Source: Lysinibacillus cavernae (GTDB lineage: Bacteria; Bacillota; Bacilli; Bacillales_A; Planococcaceae). From it: a stretch of 64,000 nt of DNA. A program made the position numbers and the translations under genes. Shown piece by piece: positions 24,926 to 34,162 of this stretch; the first letter of the stretch is position 1, and each line of letters starts with the position of its first letter. Where the stretch lies: the NCBI RefSeq assembly GCF_009724685.1, contig NZ_WMEF01000005.1, positions 1-64,000 of the forward strand. Reading direction: 5' to 3'. The notes beneath the pieces are model-generated. The model was not told the DNA's origin and did not search any database. It saw only the letters and a program-made list of their open reading frames with translations.

Positions 24926-25690
24926 ATGTATCAACATGAATTCGAAAATAATCTACAAAAATATAACAATCCAACCGAATATGATTCCCTCTATTCACAT
25001 TATCAAGACGATCTCCACTATATTCTGCACTATCTTGGTACAAAAAAAGAGCCCATTATCGAATTAGCCTGTGGTACTGGTCGCTTAGCCATCCCTTTAG
25101 CTGCGCAAGGAATTCCTGTTTATGGGGTGGATCTTCATGAAGGAATGATACAGCACGCAATCGAAAAAGCACAGAAAGAAGATGTGAAAGTGCAATTTAA
25201 GGTACAAGATTGTACACAGTTACAATTACCTATCACAACAACATTCATTTATATGACAGGCAATTCCTTTCAACATTTTTTAACAAATGAAAGTCAAAAT
25301 GCGTTATTGCAATCTGTCAAAAAACATTTACAACCAGGTGGCGAATTTCTTTTCGATATGAGAAATGCTATTTTAAGTGAGCTTTCTATCATTGATGAAT
25401 ACGAGGAACAGACGGTCACTAGCAATGGTGTGAGACGAATCACCTTCCATCGTGAAGAATATGATCCAGTGACGCAAGTCCTATCATGTCAGGCTGTTCA
25501 TCACCAAGACCATACAACTTTTGAAGATTCCATCTTACTGCGCTATACATATCCACTGGAAATGACTAGACTCTTACAGCAAAACGGCTTTGAAATACTA
25601 CATCTATACGGTTCTTGGCAAAAAAGTGACTTTCATGCCCAAAGCCCCTCTATGATAGTCCATGCACGTTTATCGCAAAAAAGAACGTAA
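24926..25690 (+). CDS. Class I SAM-dependent methyltransferase (254 aa)
   Basis: A Rossmann-fold methyltransferase. Motif I is IIELACGTGRLAIPLAAQG (about 46-64; G-x-G in ACGTGR), motif II is VYGVDLHEGMI (the Asp binds the SAM ribose), and motif III/IV lies around VQDCTQLQL and FIYMTGNSFQHFL. The C-terminal half has the beta-sandwich-like insert typical of small-molecule methyltransferases (RRITFHREEYDPVTQVLSCQA). The substrate is unknown. AGGAGG precedes ATG 24926 at 6-7 bases. The beta-lactamase-fold gene starts 48 bases downstream on the same strand, so they may share a transcript. Confidence 0.85.
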   Translation: MYQHEFENNLQKYNNPTEYDSLYSHYQDDLHYILHYLGTKKEPIIELACGTGRLAIPLAAQGIPVYGVDLHEGMIQHAIEKAQKEDVKVQFKVQDCTQLQLPITTTFIYMTGNSFQHFLTNESQNALLQSVKKHLQPGGEFLFDMRNAILSELSIIDEYEEQTVTSNGVRRITFHREEYDPVTQVLSCQAVHHQDHTTFEDSILLRYTYPLEMTRLLQQNGFEILHLYGSWQKSDFHAQSPSMIVHARLSQKRT

Positions 25691-25738
25691 GTTCCCTTTC
25701 GTGTTATAATAAATAGAAAAACACTAGGAGTCCATTAA

Positions 25739-26764
25739 ATGATTACTATTCATGAACGTATGTCGCAGCAACAAATAGTTGGGCTAAGTTTAGCCTATAT
25801 TGAAGATGGTGTGATTCAGAAAACAGAGTGCTTTGGCGAGTTAGAGGTCGGGACATCTAAAGAAATAAATGAAGAAACCATTTTTAATGCCTGTTCTATC
25901 AGTAAATTGCTTACAAGTATTTTAGTACTGAAGCTGGTAGAGGGTGGGCTATTGGATTTAGATGAGAATATTAATGATAAGCTTGTGTCTTGGAAGATGC
26001 CTGATAATGACTATACTCACGTAAAAAAAGTGACTTTACGACATTTATTAAGTCATCAATCTGGTATTGTTGACCCTGATAACAGCTTTTCGCCCTTATT
26101 TTCATTTGCACAATGGCCCTCAATGAACGATTTATTACAAGGTACTACGCCTTATTGTCCCACACCAATCAAGAGTTCTTTTGAGCCCGGGCTAGAATTT
26201 CATTACTCCGATGCAGGCTTTTGCATCGTTCAATTGCTTGTCGAGGAAGCCACAAACACGTCATTTCCATCACTAATGACAGATATTATTTTTCAACCAT
26301 TAGCCATGACGAATAGCTTTTTTTCCTCGAAACTCCCAACCGTCAATACGGCTTGTGGGCATAACAAAGATGGCACCTTAACACCTCAAAAATATCCGTT
26401 ATACCCGTACCCTGCAGCTTGTGGGATCTGGACAACACCGTCAGATTTAGCCAAACTGTTAATAGAGGTGATGCAAGCCTTAAAAGGAAAAAGTAAATTA
26501 GGATTGACTTCGATTCATGAACTAATTCATCCTCAAGGCTGCAAGGAATGGATGGGGCTTGGCGTATTTCTTGATGGCACTAGCAAGAAACTTGAAATGT
26601 CCTCGCTTGGTTGGGGTGTTGGGTATCAATGTATGCTAGTTGCTTACCCCTATTTAGAAAAAGGCTTTGTTGTCATGTCTAACACAGATACAGGTGTCCA
26701 TCAAATGCAAGGATTTATAGGTGACATCTATCGCTCATTTGTTAATCAAATCAATTACGCCTAG
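25739..26764 (+). CDS. Beta-lactamase-fold serine hydrolase (341 aa)
   Basis: The second class C beta-lactamase-like enzyme of the window. The SxxK nucleophile motif is S53-I-S-K56 in NACSISKLLTS. The Tyr motif is FHYSDAGF (YSD in place of YxN). The typical segment VTLRHLLSHQSGI lies at about 98-110. There is no signal peptide, so it is cytoplasmic. It is not closely similar to the protein at 5577-6602. The reaction may be hydrolysis of esters or small peptides; resistance to beta-lactams should not be assumed. It follows the methyltransferase closely, without a terminator between them. Confidence 0.85.
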   Translation: MITIHERMSQQQIVGLSLAYIEDGVIQKTECFGELEVGTSKEINEETIFNACSISKLLTSILVLKLVEGGLLDLDENINDKLVSWKMPDNDYTHVKKVTLRHLLSHQSGIVDPDNSFSPLFSFAQWPSMNDLLQGTTPYCPTPIKSSFEPGLEFHYSDAGFCIVQLLVEEATNTSFPSLMTDIIFQPLAMTNSFFSSKLPTVNTACGHNKDGTLTPQKYPLYPYPAACGIWTTPSDLAKLLIEVMQALKGKSKLGLTSIHELIHPQGCKEWMGLGVFLDGTSKKLEMSSLGWGVGYQCMLVAYPYLEKGFVVMSNTDTGVHQMQGFIGDIYRSFVNQINYA

Positions 26765-27034
26765 ACGTAATCTTACTTAGTTAGCCACCGGAGGCTGTGG
26801 GGCAACATGATGTTGATCATACCGTCATTGCCACAGGACATAACGCTTTTTGACGGTGTTCCTCTATTTTAAGAGGGTGTTTGATCATTCATTGAAAAAG
26901 GCAATACAAGCGGTCAACTCCTTACCAAAGGATAAAAAAGAAGCTACTACTTTTTTATTAAAAGTCAAGTTATTTTCACCGTTATAGATTTAACAACACG
27001 ACAAATAGAATGTTACACATTATAATAGTTTTTT

Positions 27035-27067
27035 GCAGAATTAGTTGAAGGACTAGTTCTGCTTTTA
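27035..27067 (+). terminator. Intrinsic terminator-like hairpin
   Basis: An 11-bp stem, GCAGAATTAGT / ACTAGTTCTGC (one G-U), followed by TTTTA. The gene it once served is not clear. Confidence 0.6.
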
Positions 27068-27142
27068 TTTTTATATAGAATGTAGCTTTTTAATAAAGTT
27101 CAATTAAAAGTAAGTTGCAAACGCTGATTTTATACAGAAAGA

Positions 27143-27188
27143 AACCAACTGTTTTGAAACAAAGGTTGATCAAAACAGTTGGTTCTTT
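27143..27188. terminator. Hairpin, 14-bp perfect stem
   Basis: AACCAACTGTTTTG / CAAAACAGTTGGTT with a 14-base loop, followed by CTTTATTTAT. Confidence 0.6.
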
Positions 27189-27241
27189 ATTTATCTAGTT
27201 TGGTTTTTATAATAAAGATTGATTATTTCTGGATGCGAATC

Positions 27242-27267
27242 TTCAATTAAAGGACCCGTTAGTTGAA
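27242..27267. repeat. Dispersed palindromic repeat (copy)
   Basis: TTCAATTAA ... TTAGTTGAA around AGGACCCG. The arms form a 9-bp stem with one G-U-type mismatch. Confidence 0.55.
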
Positions 27268-27767
27268 TAACTGAACAATCAGTTGTTTGGTATAGTGTAA
27301 CATGTTTACAAATGTTGGTGTAGAGAAGTATAAGCTTATAAAAAAGTTATGATGAGATTGTGGTAGCACATCATTAGTTGGTGTGCTTTTTCTCTTGTCT
27401 ATCTTCTCGGAACAGCCCTGAGACGAATCGAGTATTAGATAGACGTACACTTAGTTACATGGACTGCTCTCAGGTCGGTTCTCAGGGCAAATACATCTTC
27501 CGCAGATGCGGCGTAGATATAGATTTGGATTGGGCTTGGGCTTGTATCAATGGACTTTAGGAAGCTTACTTATTTCACAAAAATCCAACAATCACTATTT
27601 ACACCCTTTCACCGAATCAATATATGTTAGGGCTATCATTTATCACTCAACCCTGTTAAATGAAAGAAACATTGAAAATTACCCCTATCCCAAATATTGG
27701 GTTTATGATAACATATATCTGAATCTTTAAACTTTGGAAAATATGAAAGGAAGTGTAATAACCAGAT

Positions 27768-29267
27768 ATGAAAAAGATATTGAAACCATTGATTAGTGTT
27801 ATTGTCATTGGTGCCCTCTCTCTAACTATAAATATAGATAAAAATGTATTAGCTAATGATATTGCAAATACATGTAAGTATGATTCGGCATCGAAGGTCA
27901 ACCCTGATTATTCCACAATGAACTGTTTGTTAACGGAAACAGCACTGAGTTATAATGTTCCTCCTGAAATTGTGAAGGCAATAGCGGAAGGTGAAAGTGG
28001 AAATTGGCGTCATTTCGATAGTAATGGTGAAGCAATTGTGACAGCTGATAATGGAATTGGCATTATGCAAATTACAAATCAAGCTGGCTACAATCAAGAT
28101 AGACTAAAAAGCGATATTGTCTATAATATTCGAGCTGGTGTAGAGACCCTAGATGATATGTTTAAGCGGAAGGATTTGCCTAGCATCAACGGTGAGGAAA
28201 GAGATGTATTAGAACATTGGTACTTCGCTATCATGGCTTATAACGGTACTAAGCCAGTAAATAGTCCATTTGTCCAAGCAACTGGTGAAAGAAATGCAAA
28301 TGCCTATCAAGAAAGAATTCTCCGAATTATTGAGAAATTGGAATTAATAGACTTAACAGAGCTGCCTTTTACACGCAAACATTTTCAATATGACTCTAAC
28401 AGCAGGGAAAATATTAAATTTTCAGCGATGAACTATGATTTTGATTTACCATTAACAAAATCAAAGTACTTTTTTAAAACAAATCAAAAAGTTAGTGCAA
28501 CAACTGATGTAACAGTTAGGACAAGACCTACTACGGATAGTCCTTCTATGGGTACTTTACGTAAAGGCGAAATTGTTACCATTACGGGCCCTTTTGAATA
28601 TGAAGCAGTATCAACGAAGAAAAACCATTTTGTTTGGTATCCTGTAAAAAGAAATGACGGGACAGAGGGGTATGTAGCATCAAGTTATTTAAACTACTCA
28701 GCTTCAACACCAACACCTACAACTCCAGTAGGTAGTATAGATGTATCAAAGTTCGCTGATTACAAGGCAGACCAGTACTGGGCAGAGGATTTTCAATGGG
28801 CAGTAAACAAAGGTCTTATCAGTGGTTATCAAAACGTATACAACCCTGCAACAAAGAAATACGAAAACTTACTGAAACCAAACACAAATTTAACAGAAGA
28901 TCAGATGTTATCTGTACTTTTTCGTTACTTTAAGTCTGATGAATTAGCTTCAACAAAACCTAGTTCTTCATGGAGTGCAGATGTAAACTATCAACTAGCA
29001 AATAAGTACGCTCTACCAACGCTTGGTGGTAAATCAGCGTCTAAACAGGTATATGCAGTCAAAGACATCACACGTGGTAATTTTGCTCGTTTCCTAGCAT
29101 CTATGCATTATGGAAAAACAGTATCTCAGCCAGAAGCCATCCAGTTTCTACGTGACTTCGACTTAACAACTACTAAAACGGATGCAGAGTTTAAACCAAA
29201 TGATTCTCTAACAAGAGCGCACGCAGTGGCATTCTTCCACCGTTATGAGCAAATATTCAATAAATAA
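27768..29267 (+). CDS. S-layer-anchored lytic transglycosylase with SH3 domain (499 aa)
   Basis: A secreted peptidoglycan hydrolase. Residues 1-30 form a signal peptide. About 52-190 is a lysozyme-like SLT domain: AIAEGESGNW with catalytic Glu (E76, ES motif), GIGIMQITNQ, then AGVETLDDM and IMAYNG. A bacterial SH3 domain follows (about 240-308, VTVRTRPTTDSPSMGTLRKG). The C-terminus has SLH-type repeats (about 325-385, FADYKADQYWAEDFQWAVNK; 400-445; 460-497, FKPNDSLTRAHAVAFFHRY), which bind pyruvylated wall polymer. The role is wall turnover at the S-layer. It stands alone with a terminator at 29286. Confidence 0.88.
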   Translation: MKKILKPLISVIVIGALSLTINIDKNVLANDIANTCKYDSASKVNPDYSTMNCLLTETALSYNVPPEIVKAIAEGESGNWRHFDSNGEAIVTADNGIGIMQITNQAGYNQDRLKSDIVYNIRAGVETLDDMFKRKDLPSINGEERDVLEHWYFAIMAYNGTKPVNSPFVQATGERNANAYQERILRIIEKLELIDLTELPFTRKHFQYDSNSRENIKFSAMNYDFDLPLTKSKYFFKTNQKVSATTDVTVRTRPTTDSPSMGTLRKGEIVTITGPFEYEAVSTKKNHFVWYPVKRNDGTEGYVASSYLNYSASTPTPTTPVGSIDVSKFADYKADQYWAEDFQWAVNKGLISGYQNVYNPATKKYENLLKPNTNLTEDQMLSVLFRYFKSDELASTKPSSSWSADVNYQLANKYALPTLGGKSASKQVYAVKDITRGNFARFLASMHYGKTVSQPEAIQFLRDFDLTTTKTDAEFKPNDSLTRAHAVAFFHRYEQIFNK

Positions 29268-29285
29268 ATTGCTACATATAAGTGA

Positions 29286-29314
29286 AAAGGTGACTATAAA
29301 AGTCACCTTTCTTT
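29286..29314. terminator. Terminator after the transglycosylase
   Basis: AAAGGTGACT-ATAAA-AGTCACCTTT, then CTTTTA; a 10-bp perfect stem 18 bases after the stop codon. Confidence 0.85.
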
Positions 29315-29468
29315 TATATGGTTGTCTAAATGGTGCTATAAAGCCATATGTGGAGTTACGGGAGAGGCTGTGAAAGCATAACAAAAGGACTTGCATATTT
29401 GATAATCAATCATAAACACAAGTCCTGTTCATATTGAAAGAAAGCACCTGTTAGTTTAAGTAAGTGCA

Positions 29469-29585
29469 TTATTTCACAAACTCGTCTGGTACAACTTCTC
29501 ATTCGCTAATGCTTAGTGTTGAATTACTAGAGTTACAAGCTGTTAAAATAATTGATGTGAATAACATTAATACTATTTTTCTCAA
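29469..29585 (-). pseudogene. Remnant of a small lipoprotein
   Basis: From TTG 29585 the frame reads LRKIVLMLFTSIILTACNSS then NSTLSISE, then TGA, then EVVPDEFVK and a stop. LTAC is a clear lipobox with Cys at residue 17. The body of the lipoprotein is missing and one internal stop is present. AAGGGG lies upstream, but further than normal. A palindromic-repeat half copy begins right after the final stop. Confidence 0.45.
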
Positions 29586-29648
29586 ACTTTTATCTTACGC
29601 CCCTTAAATTAATGAAGACACCTTACCTTCTTTTTCATTAATACCTTC

Positions 29649-29690
29649 TTCAACTAAACTGCCCAGTTAGTTTAAGTACATTTCTTCACA
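29649..29690. repeat. Dispersed palindromic repeat with flank
   Basis: TTCAACTAA-ACTGCCCAG-TTAGTTTAA followed by GTACATTTCTTCACAA. It is among the most complete copies. A half copy lies at 29445-29480. Confidence 0.6.
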
Positions 29691-29841
29691 ATCTCCAAAG
29701 TGATACTGTCATAAATTTCTAATAAAAAAACCTCACCTCTAAAAATCTATAGAGGTAAGATGTTTTTAATCAAACTTTATTACAAATTATCAATCTTTAT
29801 TATAAAAAGTGAAACACTATTAAATAAGACATAATGTACAA

Positions 29842-30396
29842 TTACTTGTACTTAATCTTACAGAGTAAAGCCTCTTTCCTTACTTGATAATGCATTTGCA
29901 CCATTTGACCATATCGCTTTGTCTCTAGCAGCTGTAAATCCTCGAACGGACGTCGGGATTTAAACAATGGTATCCCTGAGCCCAGCAAATGTGGTGTAAT
30001 AGTAATAATCCATTCATCAATTAACTGTTCTTGTAAAAAGGCATCCAGTATGCCCGCTCCACCAACCATCCAAATTTTTGCACCATTTTGTTCTTTTAAT
30101 TGTTTGGTAAATGCGACAACATCCTCTTTAACAAACGTCACATGCTCATCTTCACCAATTTGAGATGTTGTGAACACATAGCATTTCTTATCAGGATACG
30201 GGAAAGTATCGCTATGATCCAAAATGTAATCATATGTTCTTTTTCCCATAATAACGGTATCAATGGTTTGATACATATCGGAATAGCCACCATCTCCTTC
30301 CCCCTCTGTTTCTTCTAGCCACTGTAAATCATCATTTTCCTTTGCGATAAACCCATCTAAACTCATTGCGATAAATACCACTATTTCTCGTGACAT
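29842..30396 (-). CDS. Dihydrofolate-reductase-like (RibD C-terminal) protein (184 aa)
   Basis: A DHFR-fold reductase of the RibD C-terminal family. I place the start at ATG 30396 (GAGGAG 8 bases upstream), giving MSREIVVFIAMSLDGFIAKE, the standard N-terminus with the SLDGFIA motif. TVIMGKRTYDYIL and IWMVGGAGILDAFL (the GG pair binds NADPH phosphates) follow, and IITITPHLLGSGIPLF is the typical C-terminal strand. The physiological substrate is unknown. It is divergent from the YafY/WYL regulator gene across about 100 bp, which may control it. Confidence 0.9.
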   Translation of the reverse strand: MSREIVVFIAMSLDGFIAKENDDLQWLEETEGEGDGGYSDMYQTIDTVIMGKRTYDYILDHSDTFPYPDKKCYVFTTSQIGEDEHVTFVKEDVVAFTKQLKEQNGAKIWMVGGAGILDAFLQEQLIDEWIITITPHLLGSGIPLFKSRRPFEDLQLLETKRYGQMVQMHYQVRKEALLCKIKYK

Positions 30397-30496
30397 CTCG
30401 TCAACTCCTCTTCTTTTGAAAATCACTTACACAATCTCTATACTAGACTTAAAACATGACAACTATTGGCATGATTAAATAAAAAGGTGAAAAAAT

Positions 30497-31447
30497 ATGT
30501 CCAAAGCCAAACGATTAATTGATATCTTGTTATTTGTTAGTGATAAAAAGAAATTTACTGCACAGGAAATTGCCGATACATTCAATATTTCGGTGCGAAC
30601 GGTGCATCGTTATCTTTTAGATTTAAGTGATATGGGGTTACCAATCTATGCGGAACAAGGGAGGAATGGTGGTTACACAGTACTTTCAAACGCCATTCTC
30701 CCTCCTATTTTATTTACTGAGGAAGAAGCGGTTGCTATTTTCTTCGCATTCCAATCTCTGCACTATTATCGTGATTTACCGTTTAATGCCGAAATCAAAT
30801 CTGTATCGCAAAAGCTTTATGACTCCTTGCAGAAGGAAGCGAAGAAAAAAATAGATTCTCTTCAATCTTATATTGCCTTCTGGAACCCAAAAAGAACTGT
30901 TACAACACCATTATTAACAGACGTTTTAGAAGCCATTATTAACCAATCTCAATTACAAATCCAATATGATTCGAAATCGGGAATCTCGACCAAGCATGTC
31001 CAGCCGATTGGCATGTACGCTCATGATGGTTTATGGTATATGCCAGCACTTCATTTACAAAATAAAAAAATCTTACTATTTCGTGTAGATCGTATACTTT
31101 CCATTTTAGCCAACGACAAAAGCAAGGAGACTACGATTAATTTGCAACAATGGCTAGAGAGTGCTTTTGAGCTTCAACAGCCTATTCGTTTATATGTTGA
31201 ATTATCAAGAGAAGGTGTTCGACAATGTTTAAGTGAGCCCAATCTTGAAAAGGCTGTTGTTCGACATAGCGATGGTACTGGCCATATTGATACTATGATC
31301 GATAAAGGAGAGCTTACCTTTAATAGCTCCCTTTTCTATCGCCTTGGGCAACACGCCATTGTCAAAGAACCTCAAGAATTAATTCAACTTTTACGTAAGC
31401 ATGCGCACGACCTATTAGCGATATACCCAAAGCAAAGCAATAGCTGA
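30497..31447 (+). CDS. YafY-type HTH/WYL-domain regulator (316 aa)
   Basis: A transcription regulator with a DeoR-like winged helix at residues 1-60 (KRLIDILLFVSDKKKFTAQE, IADTFNISVRTVHRYLLDLS) and a WYL domain at about 138-200. The usual WYL pattern reads LWYMPALHLQNKKILLFRVD (about 178-197), followed by a WCX-type C-terminal domain. WYL domains bind nucleic acids or small ligands. The divergent DHFR-like gene and the downstream DUF418 gene are the nearest possible targets. AAAAGGTG precedes ATG 30497. Confidence 0.88.
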   Translation: MSKAKRLIDILLFVSDKKKFTAQEIADTFNISVRTVHRYLLDLSDMGLPIYAEQGRNGGYTVLSNAILPPILFTEEEAVAIFFAFQSLHYYRDLPFNAEIKSVSQKLYDSLQKEAKKKIDSLQSYIAFWNPKRTVTTPLLTDVLEAIINQSQLQIQYDSKSGISTKHVQPIGMYAHDGLWYMPALHLQNKKILLFRVDRILSILANDKSKETTINLQQWLESAFELQQPIRLYVELSREGVRQCLSEPNLEKAVVRHSDGTGHIDTMIDKGELTFNSSLFYRLGQHAIVKEPQELIQLLRKHAHDLLAIYPKQSNS

Positions 31448-31545
31448 TTTCTCTATATGACAATTTTGTCAGATTCACGTAACCTTCTTCGCTACTACTT
31501 TTTAGAGAACTTCCTTATACTTGGTTTTGAAGGAGGAGATGACCG

Positions 31546-32586
31546 TTGCAACCAACTGACAACAACAAACGAATTGATACATTAGATTATTTAAGAGGGT
31601 TCGCCTTACTCGGCATTATTTTAGTGAATATCCCATCATTAATGTGGATTGATCCACCTAAATTAACGAGTGATATTACCTATAGTCGCTTTTTAACACT
31701 TTTTGTAGAGGGTAAGTTTTTTATCATTTTTTCATTTTTATTTGGTATAGGGTTTTATCTCTTTATATCACGTGCAGTGGCTAAAAATAAAAAAGCTTAT
31801 GCATTATTCAGCCGTCGACTTTTGATTTTATTACTCATGGGACTAGTCCATGCCTATTTTCAACCTGGAGAAGCATTAACCATTTATGCTATCTTTGGTT
31901 TTGTAGCCATGCCTTTTTATAAAGTACGAAAAGAAATCAATCTAATCATTGGTTTAGCCCTATTAGCCATTACAGCTTATTTTGGCATTAAAATTGCGAT
32001 GCCATTTCCGCTAATTTTACTTGGCCTAGCTGTTGGTCAATACCGCTTATTTGAAAATATTGATGTTCATCGTAATAAAATCATGCTAGTGACGATTGGT
32101 ATGTTCTGTATTAGCATTGGTAGCTGGCTTTATCAATGGCAATATGTCCCTGAAGCCATCGACAATCTGAATAATTTGTCCAAGGAACAAATGGAAGAAC
32201 ATATCACCAATATAGAGCAATTTGCGTTAATTGGCCTACAGTTTAGCCCAATTGTTTCAGTGTTTTATATGGGAACAATCATCCTATTCCTACAGAGCTC
32301 ACTATTTCAACGACTATTATCACCGTTAAAAGCATATGGGCGAATGGCTCTTACCAATTATTTAGGGCAAACAGCACTCATTCTATTAATTGGTCATGCA
32401 TTTAATCTAATTGGCCACCTTCGTTTTATCGAATCTCTGTGGATTTGTCTAGGTATTTATGTTTTCCAATTGCTATTTAGTAAGCTATGGTTACACTTTT
32501 TCCGCTTTGGTCCTATGGAATGGCTCTGGCGAATGGGTACCTACTGGACAGTCTCACCCCTTAGACAAGGTAAAAAAGGGCACTAA
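31546..32586 (+). CDS. DUF418 membrane protein (346 aa)
   Basis: A polytopic membrane protein of the YeiB/YxaH type. The start is TTG 31546 with AAGGAGGAG upstream. RIDTLDYLRGFALLGIILVN (about 8-27) is the family hallmark; about eight to nine membrane helices follow, and the C-terminal DUF418 part contains GRMALTNYLGQTALILL (about 261-277) and WLWRMGTYWTVSPLR (about 325-339). Transport or acyl-transfer roles have been suggested for relatives but are not established. It lies 98 bases downstream of the WYL regulator on the same strand. Confidence 0.88.
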   Translation: MQPTDNNKRIDTLDYLRGFALLGIILVNIPSLMWIDPPKLTSDITYSRFLTLFVEGKFFIIFSFLFGIGFYLFISRAVAKNKKAYALFSRRLLILLLMGLVHAYFQPGEALTIYAIFGFVAMPFYKVRKEINLIIGLALLAITAYFGIKIAMPFPLILLGLAVGQYRLFENIDVHRNKIMLVTIGMFCISIGSWLYQWQYVPEAIDNLNNLSKEQMEEHITNIEQFALIGLQFSPIVSVFYMGTIILFLQSSLFQRLLSPLKAYGRMALTNYLGQTALILLIGHAFNLIGHLRFIESLWICLGIYVFQLLFSKLWLHFFRFGPMEWLWRMGTYWTVSPLRQGKKGH

Positions 32587-32786
32587 TTATTTTAGTCAAT
32601 GATAAATACCTATCAGCATGGCGTTAAACGTCATATATTGGTAATGTACCCTACTCGCTTTCCATCTTTGCTCATATCTTCAGCAAGAAACATATCCCCA
32701 TTTTATTTGGTCACTTATCGAAACATAAGTGACCTTTTTATTGTGTGCCAGTAAAAATATTCACCTGCCTCTTACCTACCTATACG

Positions 32787-32827
32787 AAAAAATCGACAAT
32801 ACCCTCTTGGATATTATCGATTTTTTT
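32787..32827. terminator. Bidirectional terminator
   Basis: AAAAAATCGA-CAATA pairs with TATT-ATCGATTTTTT between the convergent DUF418 and RidA genes. Confidence 0.7.
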
Positions 32828-32830
32828 ATT

Positions 32831-33223
32831 TTATTTAGCCGCCCAAATTTCAATCTCTATTTTAATGTCTGGTAGTCCCAGAGCTGACACGTAGGCAATG
32901 GTCATAGAGGGATAGGAATCACCAAACATTTTTTCCCACTCATGGTAAAAATGACTCCAATCAATCTCCTCTGTCGCCCAAATGTTAGCCTTTACCACAT
33001 GAGTGGCATCCAATCCCTCAGCTGCTAAAATCGTTTCAATATTTTGAAATGTATTTGTAATTTGTTCCAATAAAGTCTGTGGCAATTGATCATCTTGACC
33101 AACACCAATTTGTCCAGAAAATGCATACATCGTTGCATCTTTCGGAATGATCGTTACATGACTATATTTTCCAACAGGGCTAGGTGCCTGCATTGGATTT
33201 TTACGTACTAATTTTGTTTTCAT
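32831..33223 (-). CDS. RidA/YjgF-family protein (130 aa)
   Basis: A trimeric RidA-superfamily protein, whose best-studied members hydrolyse reactive enamine/imine intermediates. The family pattern is visible: PSPVGKYSHVTIIPKDATMY (start of the sheet), AFSGQIGV, QTLLEQITNTFQNIETILAA, VVKANIWATE, and the C-terminal IKIEIEIWA. The usual catalytic Arg (near R105 of E. coli RidA, in xxRxxVEVxxLP) is not obvious: here the strand reads SALGLPDIKIEIEIWAA, so it may belong to a RidA subgroup lacking deaminase activity. RBS AAAGGAG. Confidence 0.85.
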   Translation of the reverse strand: MKTKLVRKNPMQAPSPVGKYSHVTIIPKDATMYAFSGQIGVGQDDQLPQTLLEQITNTFQNIETILAAEGLDATHVVKANIWATEEIDWSHFYHEWEKMFGDSYPSMTIAYVSALGLPDIKIEIEIWAAK

Positions 33224-33290
33224 AGTTCTATTCTCCTTTAGGCTACTGTTTTTCTATAAAAGGGCATACTTATCCCTTGAAGTATAGATT

Positions 33291-33356
33291 TTAGAAAAAA
33301 ACAGCAGTGGAGAATCCAATACCCATGCTTAAAAAACGAATAGATCTTTTTTTCAT
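33291..33356 (-). CDS. 21-residue ORF with strong ribosome binding site
   Basis: MKKRSIRFLSMGIGFSTAVFF with GGAGGAG 7 bases before ATG 33356. Basic N-terminus and hydrophobic rest suggest a micro membrane protein or a truncated signal peptide. It lies upstream of ridA on the same strand; an imperfect hairpin (AAGGG/CCCTT) at about 33261-33283 separates them. Confidence 0.35.
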   Translation of the reverse strand: MKKRSIRFLSMGIGFSTAVFF

Positions 33357-34031
33357 GTAAATTCTCCTCCTTTTGCCAAAAGTTATTTTTACTTTACCAT
33401 TTCTATCCTGAACAATCAATTAAAAGCCGATACTATTTATGTTCTTCTTATTTTTATTTCTCAGGCAATTAACTATTTAACAATAACAACACAGCATATA
33501 CATAATAGTGTAAAGCTAAATTAGCCTTACACCTCCGAAATTGTTACTAGGGTCACTTCATCCCAAGTGGCCCTTTTCATTTTTCAACATATGCTTCGTC
33601 CTAAAAAACTAGGCATCCCTAATTGGATTACCTAGTTTTTCGGTTACTATGCGTGTTCATTACTAAGATAACATAGTACTTTAAACAATTTCTAAACAGA
33701 TTATCTAAAGTTATTGTGTTCGTATTATGCACACATTAGTAGATAAAAAAGGTGACTAAAATAAAATTGAATTCCGTTCATAGAAATATCTTATCGTCTA
33801 TTACTTTAATCTTCCAACGAAACACAACTTTCATTTATTGATCAGTTCGCTAAAGAAGTGATCTTTTCATGTTTGATATTTACAAAATAAGTAAATAATT
33901 ATTATAGGAAATCGCTATGTTCATAAATGTGACTAAACCCATTTATTCATCACCTGAAGTTCATAGCGATTATCCTTTTGAGCGATTTCTGTTGCTTTGA
34001 CCTCCACTGATAAATTAAATACATAAAAAAA
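33357..34031. other. Gene-free gap with several hairpins
   Basis: I find no supported gene. Visible hairpins are GTGTAA-GCTAA/TTAGC-TTACAC at 33509-33533, AGGGTCACTT/AAGTGGCCCT at 33549-33574, and AAAAACTAGG/CCTAGTTTTT at 33603-33639. A long-range pair AATCGCTATG/CATAGCGATT spans about 33909-33973. Confidence 0.45.
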
Positions 34032-34059
34032 CAAGACCACTCAACACAGAGTGGTCTTG
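34025..34059 (-). terminator. Terminator of the agmatine-deiminase gene
   Basis: A perfect 11-bp stem, CAAGACCACTC / GAGTGGTCTTG; on the minus strand it is followed by seven T. Confidence 0.85.
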
Positions 34060-34162
34060 AAGCTTTCTATAGGTCAAAACAGAAATCACTACTTGTTAAA
34101 ACATTAATATAAAACAATTATCGTAGGTGTGTTATCCATTATATTGAGATGTAGAGGCTCTA

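Larger units (their letters stand above)
26765..27767. other. 1-kb gap with hairpins and coding-like relics
   Basis: Two coding-like fragments are visible at its left end: EAVGQHDVDHTVIATGHNAF near 26790-26850, and KRVFDHSLKKAIQAVNSLPK then DKKEATTFLLKVKLFSPL ending near 26986. Neither has a supported start. Two terminator hairpins (27035, 27143) and a palindromic repeat (27242) follow. A stretch at 27405-27550 is visibly more GC-rich than its surroundings and contains complementary GCCCTGAGA / TCTCAGGGC. I cannot identify a gene in it. Confidence 0.4.
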
